In this document: piece after piece, positions 53,084 to 63,895 of the stretch
How positions within the stretch are numbered: position 1 is the stretch's first letter
Layout: every line of letters begins with the position of its first letter
Origin: Ascarosepion bandense
Taxonomy: Eukaryota > Mollusca > Cephalopoda > Sepiida > Sepiidae
Length of the DNA stretch: 64,000 bases
Assembly (NCBI GenBank): GCA_037127315.1
Contig: JBBBDQ010000398.1
Location: 5,643,501 to 5,707,500 of the forward strand
Direction: 5' to 3'
The notes under the pieces: model-generated
What the model was told of the DNA's origin: nothing
Seen by the model: only the letters and a program-made list of their open reading frames with translations
Database searches by the model: none
Made by a program: the position numbers and the translations under genes

Positions 53084-53184
53084 TTTAATGGTGTAAATTA
53101 ATAAATATTCATATGATGGTGTACATATGTATAGTATTATTTTTAAGTATTAATAAAGCAGTTTTCAATGTATAAACAGAACTG

Positions 53185-53188
<4 letters not shown>

Positions 53189-53221
<33 letters not shown>
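53189..53221. repeat. (TA)n microsatellite
   Basis: About 32 bp of TA. Confidence 0.96.
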
Positions 53222-53224
<3 letters not shown>

Positions 53225-53616
53225 AACCCACACTTAATACATACAAATACATGGTTCTGTTCACTTTTCGCGCTCACACGCGGTTTGACGTTATAAAACC
53301 ACATTACAAATTTACAAACTGCGTTTGCTGTTTGGTAAAATTGTATGTCAACAAAATATAAAATCGTCTTTGATGGTGGATGTTTTATGTTAACGTCCCT
53401 GTAACCTCTCTGAAGATGGCACATGTGAGCCGAAAATTAATGAACCAATTTAATAAAAAATTTTCCAAATATTGGAAAATTTCTGTCTTTATTTTCACCA
53501 GAAATGAAAGCCAAAATACGATGTTTAGAACGGGTCATGATTAATAGACATTCATTTTATCTTATATTTAACAGTATAAGTTTAGACAATTATCTGTTGC
53601 CTTGATACTCTAAATA

Positions 53617-53625
<9 letters not shown>
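53222..53625 (+). mobile_element. PLE-like terminal sequence (putative pLTR)
   Basis: 53222-53335 is an inverted match to 57741-57880, and 53439-53625 is a direct match to 58045-58230 (ACCAATTTAATAAAAAATT, then AAGCCAAAATACGATGTTTA). In between lies CTGAAGA at 53410-53416, a GGC...GCC stem and GAAAA at 53432. Framed by TA tracts. Such inverted or partial terminal copies are typical of Penelope-like elements, but the assignment is not proven. Confidence 0.5.

Positions 53626-53657
<32 letters not shown>
53622..53657. repeat. (TA)n microsatellite
   Basis: About 36 bp of TA. Confidence 0.96.
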
Positions 53658-53660
<3 letters not shown>

Positions 53661-54151
53661 TGACTTATATATAACTAACGTCATTTTGGGCGTATGAGTA
53701 CCTACTAGCACAGATTTTAGTATTAGGCAGACCGACTAACTGGAGATATAATTTGATTATACTAATGAAGGCTTGTGTAGAAATAAACATACTTTTCGGA
53801 CGAACCGTATACGGCGCAATGGTTCACATATCGTGTCACAAGGTTTCCAAATTAATCTCTTCCTGTTTTGAATGCAGATATGTTGTTTACTTTGACTGGT
53901 CGCCAACTACGGCTATAGGATATAGGCTGTTCCGTTTCTCGCCTATTGCTGCAGTCACGTAATTGAATATAACTGACTTGACTGCAATTGGTTATATGTT
54001 AATGTAATTGTGCAGCAAATCCCTACTGATGCGTCTATACGAGGCACGATGGATAAATTATCGCCATTTTATATTTCGCACGTATCCGTTGCTTGTTTTT
54101 CATTTTGTCTACTCCACAGTATAGTTGGGCACCGTCAGTAAGAAAAAAAAA
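53658..54151. other. Unassigned stretch
   Basis: A 69-codon frame at 53753-53962 is not recognised. Nothing else seen. Confidence 0.4.
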
Positions 54152-54700
54152 TAATGACGTGATTCACCCAGCTCGAATTTTGGAAACGGCGTACTGTACT
54201 GCTAGGCATTCGAACCGGAAACAGGAACATTTTAGATTGGTTGGGTGTAAAATCTGAGGAGAGTGCAGAGAATTCTACTGGTGATTACGTAGGCAGCATA
54301 GCTCGGCAAAGAACTTTTGAATTTGCCTCAAACTCAACGTGAAGGCTTACATCAAGTGCTCTGAGGAGATAATGCTGCCTATGTCTGCGACAGAACTGAA
54401 AACACACAAGTAGAGAAGGCAGTGAGACAACTTCAGTGACCACATCACTCCTTACATTTGGGCAACTAACTTCCCCTACTGCAACCACCATTATTATTAT
54501 GTGTGGACCGCCTTTAAGCGACAGATAAAAAAAACTTCTTGTAAAAATAACGATGAACTGAAACCTTGGATTATGGTGTCATTCAACTACTTAAACAAGG
54601 AGAAGTTTTTCAGAAGATATAGAGACCGTGGTTGAAGCCAATAGCGATTTGATTGAATAAATTTACTCTTTAGTATTTCAAGATATACTTGTATAATTTT
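54152..54700 (+). pseudogene. Tc1/mariner-like transposase pseudogene, copy 2
   Basis: Same family as 32379-33790. LEFWKRRTVLLGIR at 54175, LNSTxKAYIKCSEEIMLP near 54330-54375, DHITPYIWATNFPYCNHH near 54440-54490 (expected SPDCNPLDYYVWG, catalytic aspartate lost), YYYVWTAFKR near 54490-54522, KNNDELKPWIMVSFNY near 54545-54590 and an ETVVEANSDLIE ending near 54625-54660. Heavily frameshifted, and internally deleted around the first two catalytic aspartates. It lacks the SINE insertion of copy 1, confirming that insertion. Confidence 0.75.
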
Positions 54701-54899
54701 GGTAAATATATATTCTAAAATGTATACATATAAGAAAAAATTAAGGCAGACACGTTATTTCATGGTAAGTATGGGCATATTTCAGAGGAATCATCATCAG
54801 CTTCCGTTTTTATTTTACAAAGGATTTTACACAAATATTCTTCAAAAATGGAACCAAAAAAGAAACGAACTAAGCACTTGAACATGAGACAAAGTATTA

Positions 54900-55030
54900 G
54901 TAGAATGAAAAAAAATTACCGAGACGAGGAACCTAACATGTAAAGCGCTCAATACACAAGTAGAGCAAACAAGTAGCTAACCTAGAGAGCCCACGAACCT
55001 ACCAATGTTTCACCAAATTGGGTCTTCAGG

Positions 55031-55035
<5 letters not shown>
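54900..55035 (-). repeat. PLE-like end fragment
   Basis: On the minus strand CTGAAGA (55023-55029 region) is followed by a short CCA...TGG stem and GAAAC (55007-55011). 54930-54980 resembles the TGCTCAATATA block of 8580-8760. Confidence 0.45.
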
Positions 55036-55078
<43 letters not shown>

Positions 55079-55142
55079 CATGTGAATGTTAAGCTACACT
55101 GATGAGCTTTCATACAGCGAAACAGGCCTGTATGTGAATGAG

Positions 55143-55195
<53 letters not shown>
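55036..55195. repeat. (TA)n tracts flanking a SINE-2 tail
   Basis: TA at 55036-55076 and 55144-55195. Confidence 0.95.
55076..55143 (+). mobile_element. SINE-2 tail fragment
   Basis: CTACACTGATGAGCTTTCAT, ACAGCGAAACAGGCCTGTAT and GTGAATGAGGA match the second half of SINE-2 (7381-7496 minus strand). The tRNA-like head is absent. Confidence 0.6.
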
Positions 55196-55196
<1 letters not shown>

Positions 55197-55199
55197 TGA

Positions 55200-56036
55200 G
55201 CGAACAGATTCTGGATCTGATCGCTTAATCTGTCGTGATCATACTTATGAATTTATGAACAAGGCCAGCACGCTTAATTCCTCGCTCGGGACTAAAACCA
55301 TCGCCGGTTCACAAAGATTTCTGTTTATCCAATTTTCTTCACAAAGCTTGGGTCAACTCATGGTATGGTTTTCAAACACATTCCAAACTGATGTATGTTG
55401 AGATCGCTTCCTCCTGTCCGATAGCATCAGGAATTCACCTTCCTTAGGAATCGAGCACGGTTAGAATTGAACCTTGGTCTCATGGTCATAATGCGAATGT
55501 CTTTCAAAATCACAATATCTCTTTCTTCCCAAAAGATCCTATCGTCGAAAATTATAGTTCAGAATTTTCTTTTAGATCGATTCGCTTGTCAAATTCTATT
55601 CTTTTTTTGTGTTTCAGTCCATGATGATTGCATTCAATGTAACGAATCCGAGTTGAAATTAAAATTCAGTTCCCAAATTTCTCATTCCAAATCGGTGTAC
55701 ATTACCACATCCGGGCATCCGTCCAAAGTTAACGAAACGGGAAGTTAAAAGCGGAAATATGATATTAATTCCAGATTTTAAATGAAACAATAATTTTTAT
55801 TTTAATGTGACAACTAAAAATAATAAATAAAGCTAAATAAAAGTGCGTTTCGAATCTTAACAAGAAAAATGTAAATTAATAAATATAAGACATTAATTTA
55901 ATGAGACATGCCGTGTATTATTTCAAAATAATTCGATTAGATTACTGTTGGATTAAACATCATATCGGCTATTCATAAAAATGTGTTGGTTTACACAATA
56001 GCTCAATTATTCTAAAAACAATTTATTCATTATTTT
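55200..56036. other. Unassigned stretch with a possible SINE-1 head scrap
   Basis: 55650-55715 resembles the reverse SINE-1 head (AATTCAGTTCCCAAATTTCT, CATTCCAAATCGGTG, CATTACCACA). A B-box-like reverse AGGTTCAATTCTAA lies near 55461-55474. No gene recognised; a frame at 55467-55748 is a shadow. Confidence 0.4.
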
Positions 56037-56170
56037 AAAATAGTTTCGGCCCAAGCAAGGTCATAAATCCACTAAGACGTGAGCTTTTATATGAATGAAT
56101 GAAACAGAGAGATCATTAAAAGAACAGGAGACGGAAGTGGACGAATAACGTTACATTTGCATTTGCGAAG
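56037..56170 (-). mobile_element. LINE-A 3' UTR remnant
   Basis: The plus strand shows a decayed terminus, TAGTTTCGGCCCAAGCAAGG, then CCACTAAGACGTG and an AGAGAGATCATTAAAAGAAC UTR-like segment ending near TTACATTTGCATTTG. Weak. Confidence 0.4.
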
Positions 56171-56884
56171 CTATTAGTTAAGAGGAGAGTAGGATGCCGG
56201 AAGTGAATAAACTAAAATAATGATTACAATTACATCTAACAATTTCAAGAATAAAATTATAAGACCTACACGCCAATCGAGTGCAGCACCCAACTTCATG
56301 ACATCCATGTATCAAGGAAGAAAGCCCATCAGAACAATTAATGTGGAAGTATTTATAGAAAAGGTACGTTTAAATTGTTGGAATGACGCCGAGGGGCCTG
56401 GTCAGAACTGATAACATTGCCGTTTTTTTTATTTCGTCAAAAACTCTAGATATATAAAAGACCAAATGCTTCAGAAGATATAGAAGCACAAATGAATAGT
56501 AGACGTATACATGGGTAAGATAAATTGTGGCTAAAAATATTTAACATCACAAGAGAACCGATACAATATAATTCTCTTACATGTGAGCAAAATTTTCAGA
56601 ATTTACTTGAGAATTAAATATATTCGAATTCACTTGAGAGTTAAATATGTTCAATTTAATCTATCTCATTGTGATTCACTCTGTCTTTTTTTTTTTTGTT
56701 TTTTGTTTTTTGTTTGTTTTTTGGTAAGGAATCGAATAATGCAACCAAAAATTCTTGACAGGGAAACCAATTTATTATCAATGAAATCAGAACAAAAAAA
56801 AATATTTTTATAGAAAAAAATGTACTCAATTATAAATGATTTCAAGGACAGACATCGCATCAATGTGTATTTGTTTTAATACGG
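56171..56884. other. Unassigned stretch
   Basis: A T-rich run (T13 then GT6 repeats) at 56683-56722. No gene recognised. Confidence 0.45.
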
Positions 56885-57740
56885 TAGGGGAAGGGTTGGA
56901 ATTTTCGTTAATATAAAATTGGGTTGTTATTTGTATTTTATGATTTTTACGTTAGCTTGAAAGGTTTATCTAGGAACATGATTATTTTATGTTGATTGTA
57001 AATCTTAGGTTTTTGAAGATATTTTTATTTCTTATTATGTTCGTGTGCTGCCGTTACAGGTATCATTTTTATGTTTGCTAATTTGTTGATTATATATATC
57101 GTTAAAAGCTCGCAAAAATTATCATCATAGCTACCCATTGTTATGTCAAAGTTAGAGTTTTGGCATTTTTAGTCGATATTCTTTTTTATTGTACTATAGT
57201 ACAGATTGTCTACATTCTTATACTATATCTATATGATCATTGAGGATGGTCATATAGTGCTTCTATATTTTTAATGCATTTTTTAATATGTTTTCTTTGA
57301 TAGATGGGTAAAAGTATTTGATATGAAATTGCGAAAACGACGTTTTCTTTATTGTTAAGTTTATTAAACCAGCCAATTGTTATTTTTGTATGTTCCGCTG
57401 GTTTGTATTTAATTTGTTCATGAGATTATGACAAATTTCTTCGAGTATATATTTTCTTATTTTCCAATTTTTTCATTTTTGTGAGAATTAGTAGTATGTA
57501 TGTAGTATGAAGTCGACCTTATGAAATTTACATTTAAAAACTGTTTCTACGGTTGCTAGTTGATTTATTCCATTGTTTAATTTATTTTAAATAGGGTGAG
57601 CATTTTATTGATGCGAAAATTTATTTATATTATTGTGATTGTTGTTGTTGTTGTTGCTGTTGTTGTTGAGGAAATGGAATATTTTCCGTTTTTGGCATTT
57701 TATTAAGCAACGGCAAGAGTTACCAAAAATAACAAACGCA
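56885..57740 (-). pseudogene. PLE-like reverse transcriptase remnant
   Basis: Minus-strand reading gives NFDITMGSYDDNFCELLTIY then IINKLANIK near 57070-57165, resembling the (F)DVTMGSYDGAEVCEL(V)GLYLL signature of a family of invertebrate reverse transcriptases that I tentatively place with Penelope-like elements. The following segment (ACATAATAAGAAATAAAAAT then ATCTTC near 57020, PFKLT near 56965) aligns with the forward copy at 59259-59520. Dense stop codons. The class assignment is uncertain; a LINE is the alternative. Confidence 0.55.
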
Positions 57741-58221
57741 GTTCGCAAATTTGCAATGCGGTTCTATGACATTACACCGCGTGATAGCACGAAATGACAA
57801 CAAAACCATGTATTTAAATGCAATGTAATGTGTTATCACCAGATTTAAAGGTGATTTTATTAAGTGTGGGTTGTATGGATTTAATGTAGATGGCCTCCAA
57901 TATCTGAAGTTATTTTTAATGTGTGTATGAGTGAGGATTATTGTATTGTTGACTAAAATCTGTTTGATATTACCTAGATGGTTATGTATTTCTAAGAAAT
58001 GTTGTTTAATCGTACTATGATCTGAAGGTTGTCAGGTAAGCTTAGAACCAACTTAATAAAAAATTATTCAAATGTTGGAAATTTTTTGTCATTAATTTCA
58101 ACTGAAATTAAAGCCAAAATACGATGTTTAGAACGGCTCATGATTAAACATAACAGACATTCATTGTCTCTTATATTCAACAGTAGATGTTTAGAAAATT
58201 ATTGCTGCATCGATACACAAA

Positions 58222-58228
<7 letters not shown>
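57741..58228. mobile_element. PLE-like terminal sequences in inverted arrangement
   Basis: 57741-57880 is the reverse complement of 53222-53335, whereas 58045-58228 matches 53439-53625 in forward orientation. The two halves therefore face different ways relative to the 53-kb copy. The frame at 58029-58226 (STEIKAKIRCLERLMIKHNR) may be an N-terminal piece of the element's protein. Confidence 0.5.

Positions 58229-58261
<33 letters not shown>
58228..58261. repeat. (TA)n microsatellite
   Basis: About 33 bp of TA. Confidence 0.96.
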
Positions 58262-58262
<1 letters not shown>

Positions 58263-58414
58263 AAAACTTCTGTATATATCTTGAAATGATATGACAATTT
58301 TTATATATGCGCGCCATATTCAAACATTATTTCTTACTCTAGAAAGGCTTCCATCATTGTTTCCCTTTCTTTTCATTTCCTCTCTCTGATTATATATATA
58401 TATATATATGTATT

Positions 58415-58817
58415 CTATAAATACTTCTGTTCCGATGAACTTAGATCACTGGTGCACGAATTTGCACGAGATACTAGATTAGCAACTAGATCCCACCCTT
58501 TTACAGTGAAACCGATAAAATGCAACCGCAACTTCTACTCCAACAGTTTCTTTTCTCGTACTTCCCGACTATGGAATTCCCTTCCACATGACTGCTTCCC
58601 CGACGGCTACAATCTCCAGGAGTTTAAATGTAAGGTCAATAGACACCTCCTAACACAATAACTCGCTTCCATTCTTTCAAACACTCTTCCCATCCTCCCA
58701 ACTACCTATCACCCCACTTCTGACATTTCCTATATCTAACCACTCTTTCTATTTACCTTCTCCTATGTAGCCCCAAGCGCAATAGTGGCAGTGGAATGCT
58801 TTGCGTGGGGTGAAACG

Positions 58818-58820
<3 letters not shown>
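58415..58820 (+). pseudogene. LINE-A copy: RT C-terminus and 3' UTR
   Basis: Frame 58452-58661 (69 codons) reads HEFARDTRLATRSHPFTVKP, NRNFYSNSFFSRTSRLWNSL, PHDCFPDGYNLQEFKCKVNR and HLLTQ, the last part of the protein with its natural stop. The upstream CSDEL counterpart starts near 58425. The 3' UTR ends CTTTGCGTGGGGTGAAACGA at 58799-58818 and runs straight into a TA tract. 5'-truncated. Confidence 0.88.

Positions 58821-58862
<42 letters not shown>
58821..58862. repeat. (TA)n microsatellite at a LINE 3' end
   Basis: About 40 bp of TA directly after the LINE-A terminus, as at 3448. Confidence 0.97.
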
Positions 58863-58867
<5 letters not shown>

Positions 58868-59211
58868 TCAAATCATATTTTTTCCAACACTGATTTCAAT
58901 TTTTGTTTATCTGAAACGTGTCTATGTTTATAATCAACGTGCCTTATTTCTTTCTCAGTTTTCACTCTCTGCATTTGTCTCGGGTTGTGTATATGTGTAC
59001 GTGTTGTCTGGATCTGTGGCCAAGCGACGCAATATTTAATACGCTCTCCAAAAGTCGGTACTTGCTATCGGAAATTAGTGGATGTTCTTCATCAGACCAG
59101 TTCCTGGAAATTCCTTGACATCTATTCTCCAAAGATATTTCTTTTCAATTCCAAAAGTTAGACATTTTTCCAGGATTTGAAATCAAACCTATTTTTAAAG
59201 AGGCAAGTGAG

Positions 59212-59215
<4 letters not shown>
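58863..59215. other. Unassigned stretch
   Basis: Frames at 58785-59039 and 58918-59118 are not recognised. Confidence 0.45.

Positions 59216-59258
<43 letters not shown>
59216..59258. repeat. (TA)n microsatellite
   Basis: About 42 bp of TA. Confidence 0.97.
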
Positions 59259-59261
<3 letters not shown>

Positions 59262-59520
59262 GATCCGGGTTTATACATAGACGAGATGGACTTAGAATAT
59301 TGAGAGATTGTAACAGTAGCGCACCGACATAATAAGAAATAAAAATATCTTCGAAAAGGATTTTCAATCGACATGAAATTGTAAAGTTTTTAGATAAGTT
59401 ATTCGAGCTAACATACAAACCATAAAAAAAACAAACATAACAATCCAATTTTGTATGAACAAAAATTCCAATCTCTCCCTTACTGTATTCAAACAAACAT
59501 ATATAAGAAATACTTTAAAC
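59259..59520 (+). pseudogene. PLE-like reverse transcriptase remnant
   Basis: Reads GLYIDEMDLE near 59268-59297, corresponding to a GLYRDDGL motif (RT active-site YxDD, here degraded to YIDE). RHEIVKFLDKLFELTYKPYK in a shifted frame and ITIQFCMNKNSNLSL follow. Aligns at nucleotide level with the reverse copy at 56885-57740. Confidence 0.55.
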
Positions 59521-59644
59521 ATTACACATCTGCCCACTCGATAGAGAAATGTACATATAATATGACGGCTAGCAATCGTTGTTGCAGACGCCTGCTAAGG
59601 CACATTTCGGTTCGTTCAAAATCCACAGACCCTCACCTAAGGTT

Positions 59645-61470
59645 TATTCTTCTTCTATGTGCCCTGTCCCTTCAGGACGTAGGCGATCATGGCTTTCCAC
59701 TTTTCCCTGTCACTGGTGGCTATGAGCACGCATTCTCCTGTTACACCGTGCAATACTCGTTCTGTCATCCACATGATTAGGACCTTCAAATTTGTTATCC
59801 GTTGCTTTCCCCTGTCTCATTTTCCCTCTATCTGGCCTGTTAGTATCAGGTTCTCTAGGCTCTCCTTCCTCATTACGTGTCCCAAAAACTTTAGCTATTT
59901 CTTCCTAATGCTCAGTATTAATTTCTTTTTTGTTTCCATCATTTCCAAGACCTCATCATTGCTCACACGCTCGATCCATGATATTCGCAGCATCCTTCTG
60001 TAGAACCACATTTCAGTTGCTTCAAATTTTTCCTTCATCTTTGATGGTATTGTCCAGTATTCACTGTCATATTGAAGGACGGATATCACGTAGCAATCCA
60101 GTACTCTCTTCCTAGTTTTTAACGAAAGTGTTCTGTTTCTTAATACCTTACTCAACTTCTGGAATGCTTCCTTCGCCATGCCAATTCGCCTTCGGATCTC
60201 TGTGCCGCACTTTCAGTCTTCTGTTATAAAGCTTCCCATGTATTTAAATTTTTGTACCTGCTTGATTCTGGTATCCCCGTATTTGGCATTTTGGGCTGCC
60301 CTTTTTACTGATGACCATGCATTCAGTTTTTGTGCAGCTTATTTGTAGTCTTTGTTTGTTACTTTCTTCTGCTTGTAAGAGGTCTTGTAGTTTCCTTTCT
60401 GTGCCTGATTTCAGAATTTTATCATCTGCGTAGAGTCCTTCTAGAGTCCTCAAAATATTCTCGCTGTACAGGTTGAACAGATCCGGTGAAAAGACACATA
60501 CTTGTCTCACTCCCCTTTCTATCTTTGTATATCTACTCAATTCATTACCTGTCCGTATGCAAGCGGTTTGCTGCCAGTAAAGATCCTATATTACTCTCAA
60601 TTCCTTTTCAAACATGTCCAGACTACCAAGCATCTCCATCAGCTCTTTGTGACGTATTTTGTCAAACACCTTCGCATAATAAATAAAGCACAGGTATAAG
60701 TCCTTCTTCATTTGTATTGACCCTTCGGAGAGCATCCTAATCATAAATATGGCATTCCTTGTTCCTGTGTCTTTAACGAAACCACACTGTTCTTGTCCTA
60801 TCTCCGGCCTGATTCTGCTTCTCGCTTTATTCGGACGATCAGTTTTGTTATATGGCTCATCAAACTGATGGTTCTGTGAAGTTCGGACTCGTTTCTCATG
60901 GCTTCTCAGGTAGTGCTATGAAGATAGACTTGCTGAGATCATCTGGTATATCCCCAGTATTATATAGTTCATTTATTATTTCAGTAATTCTTTTCTATAC
61001 CAAATTCTTCCTGGGCTATAAGCAGCTCTATGGCTATGCCGTCTGGTCCCGCTGCTTTTTTTCAATTCAGTTTGGCTACTGCAGATTCCACTTCAGACTA
61101 ATATTTCCGGTCCTTCTCATCTTTGCATAATATTGGTTACTCTCTCTTGTCGTAGAAAATATCTTTTATATATTCTTCCCATCGTTGTAGTATTTCCTCT
61201 TTCTTTAAAATGATTGTTCCATCCTTAGATTTTAGACATCCTGTTGAAGAGCAGGTTTTTTATCCTCTCAGTTCTTTTATTTCCTTAAGGTTTATGTGGC
61301 AAATATGTTGAGCGTGACTTAGTCATATTTTCTGAGAAAGACATCTCTCGGCTTCATTCACGGTACTCACTCTTCTTGCTTATAAGTCATACTTAATGAT
61401 TTCAAACGTTCCAAAACTGTTCTGTGATCATCTTCTAATTATTCTGCAAGATTAGTTTGCGCCTGACATG
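59645..61470 (-). pseudogene. LINE-B copy, longest in window (most of the RT)
   Basis: Reads leftwards over 1.8 kb. N-proximal RT blocks lie at 60700-61470 (antisense matches to thumb and palm regions, for example the AGPDGIAIELLIAQEEFG type near 61010-61060). Then RQVCVFSPDLFNLYSENIL (near 60470-60520), YADDKILKSGTERKLQDLLQ (about 60370-60440), CTKTECMVISKKGSPKCQIR near 60290-60345, MAKEAFQKLSKVLRNRTLSL (60120-60179), KRVLDCYVISVLQYDSEYWT, KMKEKFEATEMWFYRRMLRI and SWIERVSNDEVLEMMETKKK (59920-60010), and the terminus at 59645. YADD is kept, but the segment normally between RTLEGL and RYADD is deleted, and many frames are broken. Inactive. The best LINE-B reference here. Confidence 0.85.
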
Positions 61471-61479
61471 ATTCATCAT

Positions 61480-62172
61480 GAAGTCATGCCGCCATTTCTT
61501 CGTCTTCAACCTTTTTCAGTGCGGCATAGCGATATGTATCTTCAACATAAAAATAAATTATTTTCGACGTGTCGAAAGCAATCTCTGGTCGGATGTCCCT
61601 GCTATTTACCTCTGGGTTCTTGACAAAATCCAACGGGGAATCTGTAATGTGATCGATACCGACTTAGCAGCTCGGCTGCAGTCACTCTCTCACTGGCGTA
61701 ATGTGGTTTCCCGTTGCCTCTTCTACAAATGCTTTCACGACTTCTGCTCCAATGAACTTAGCTCACTAGTGCCCCCTGTGTATGAATTTACACGAGCTAC
61801 TAGGCTAGCAACTGGGCCCTACCCATTTACAGTGATACCGATAAAATGTAACCGCAATTTCTACTCTAACTGCTTCTTTTTCGCACTTCCCGTCAGTGTA
61901 ATTTCCTTCTGTATACTTGCTTCCCCGACAACTACAATCTTCATGAATTTAAATGTAAGAGCAATAGACATCTCACAATTTCGCATCCTTTCTCTCAAGC
62001 CCTTTTTTCCATCTACTCCACCCCATTTCACCGGTATTTTCATCAGTCTATTACCCTCCTCCTGACATCCCGTATAACCTACCCACTTTTCTCATTACTT
62101 TCCCTTATTTAACCCCCTGCGCAACAGTGGCAGTAAAATTGTCTTGCTTGGGGTGAAATGATTAAAAAAAAA
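61480..62172 (+). pseudogene. LINE-A copy: RT C-terminus and 3' UTR
   Basis: Frame 61478-62065 (195 codons) starts in unrelated upstream sequence. LINE-A blocks begin near 61565: SNLWSDVPAIYLWVLDKIQR, GICNVIDTDLAARLQSLSHW, RNVVSRCLFYKCFHDFCSNE, ELSSLVPPVYEFTRATRLAT and KCNRNFYSNCFF. The WNSLP motif is lost to point mutations, and the normal stop is read through into the 3' UTR. It ends TCTTGCTTGGGGTGAAATGA and an A tail at 62143-62172. Not a host gene despite the frame length. Confidence 0.85.
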
Positions 62173-62275
62173 GAAAATTCAAGTTTGTCGAAATGAAGCC
62201 TTCATCTTTGAGTGGTTTTAAACATGTCAGATTAATTGACGGTATCTACTGATCTATAGGGTTTGCAGGTTGCAA

Positions 62276-62334
<59 letters not shown>
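62276..62334. repeat. (TA)n and (TG)n microsatellite
   Basis: About 40 bp TA then 19 bp TG. Confidence 0.97.
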
Positions 62335-62335
<1 letters not shown>

Positions 62336-62559
62336 CACTGCTTAGCGTTCTAGTTGACACAGTTAATGATTAAAATGTCAATTGTTGAAAAAATTCAATT
62401 CATACGTCTGGTGAAATTATAAACACCTTGTTTTGCTGATAAGAAATAAAAAATGATAAACTTTTATAAAACTAAGGATAATATATTTGTAATTGAATTT
62501 TTTTCTTAGAATGTTCATAGATTTGGTAGCATCAGTGTATGATTTACTGTTCAGCGGTC

Positions 62560-63890
62560 ACCATTTTCTTAATGCCAGAGTCACAACAGTTAGAACTAAA
62601 ATGGTCCCAAGCTTTGCAAATATATATTTCTAAGTTAGTTTCCCATAAAGCAAACAGAGATGATGAAATCCTAGTCATCATCACAAAGAAATGTGCCCAT
62701 CAGCTGGTTCCAGTTCTTTTCAAACTCTACTATTGTCTTTCTGATTCCTGCTTTTCTTGTTTGTTACATGTCCTCATCTGTAGTTCCTGCTTTTAAGAAC
62801 TATGGTAAACCATTTGATCGCCACCACTATTTAGCTTTAACTACTAACTACTTTTAGGTATTCGGGGCTCAGATCAACGCTGATGTAGTTAAGCATCTCA
62901 CATCTCATGGCCTATAATCTGACAAACAATATGGCTTCCGCTTAGCCAGATCTACCGCTGATTTTCTAACAGCCATTACGGAATGTGTATACCAATAGCT
63001 AGGCTCGAGCTATTGCTCCAGATATCTAAAATTGTTTAACAGTGTTGGCATACTGGTTTTCTGCGCAAGCTCCAGAGATACTATATTTCTTGACAATTGT
63101 TTGATTTAATCTAATCTTTCCATTCGAATCGTGAATTGAAGGTCAAGCTAGATTCCGGATCTTTTCAAACAAACTTGGGTGTTCCTCAAGTCTTTATCCT
63201 AGGTTCTCCGCTGTTCCTGTTTTTCATCAAAAATCTTTCCGATGTCATCAAGTCCTAAGTAGGCATCTATGCAATTGATACCACAATTTACTCCCGTCTT
63301 TATAAGAAATATTTCAAGGCTGAAAGAGTAAACCTAGTTGCTGCTCTTGAAACGGACCTTCAATCAGTTGTTAACTGGGGCAGGAAATGGCTTTTAAATT
63401 TTAATGGCTCAAAAACAAAACTGTTATCCCTCAAAAACTATAGGGAATATTTCCTGTCAGCTATAGTTTTGGCAGATGCAAGTCTCTTTCAGATCAACAC
63501 ACTGTGCTTTCTTTGGACTCAACTTTTCAACCGGTCTGAAGTGGAAAATCTATAGCTGCATCTACTACTAGGAAGGTTAGGTCTCTGTGTTTAGTCAGAA
63601 AATGTTTCTCGTCAGAATCCATCTTAAACATTTATAAATATACCATTCATCTGTGCATTGAATACTGTTGCCGTATATTATCGGATGGTCCTGCTATCCA
63701 TCTGAGGTTCTCGACAATTTCCAAACAAGAACCTGCAAAGTAATCGGTCCTTGATTGGCATCTCGACATCTGTCATTTCCCACCGCTGTTACGAGGCTTC
63801 TCTCTGCCTTTTCCACAAATATTTTCATGGCAACTGTTCTGACGAGCTTTTTACCATGGTGTACCGAACGCGTAAATTTAAGCTTGGCAT
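62560..63890 (+). pseudogene. LINE-A reverse transcriptase, widest coverage in window
   Basis: Broken but colinear RT. SHKANRDDEI region near 62640, then VVKHLTSHGL and DKQYGFRLARSTADFLTAIT (62887-62985), the INPLIxxRxxxIxVKL-like stretch near 63120, TNLGVPQVFILGSPLFLFFI near 63174-63232 (motif B with GVPQ), VGIYAIDTTIYSRL near 63261-63303 (active-site YADD mutated to YAID), VVNWGRKWLLNFNGSKTKLL near 63369-63428, then KCFSSESILNIYKYTI-like and HRCYEASLCLFHKYFHGNCS near 63780-63840. Several frameshifts and stops. The C-terminus is cut by a LINE-B 3' end at 63896. Confidence 0.85.
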
Positions 63891-63895
63891 CTTCT

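Noticed and set aside
61478..62065. 195-codon open frame as a possible host gene
   Set aside because: Residues from about 30 onward are the LINE-A reverse transcriptase C-terminus, reading through a mutated stop into the 3' UTR.
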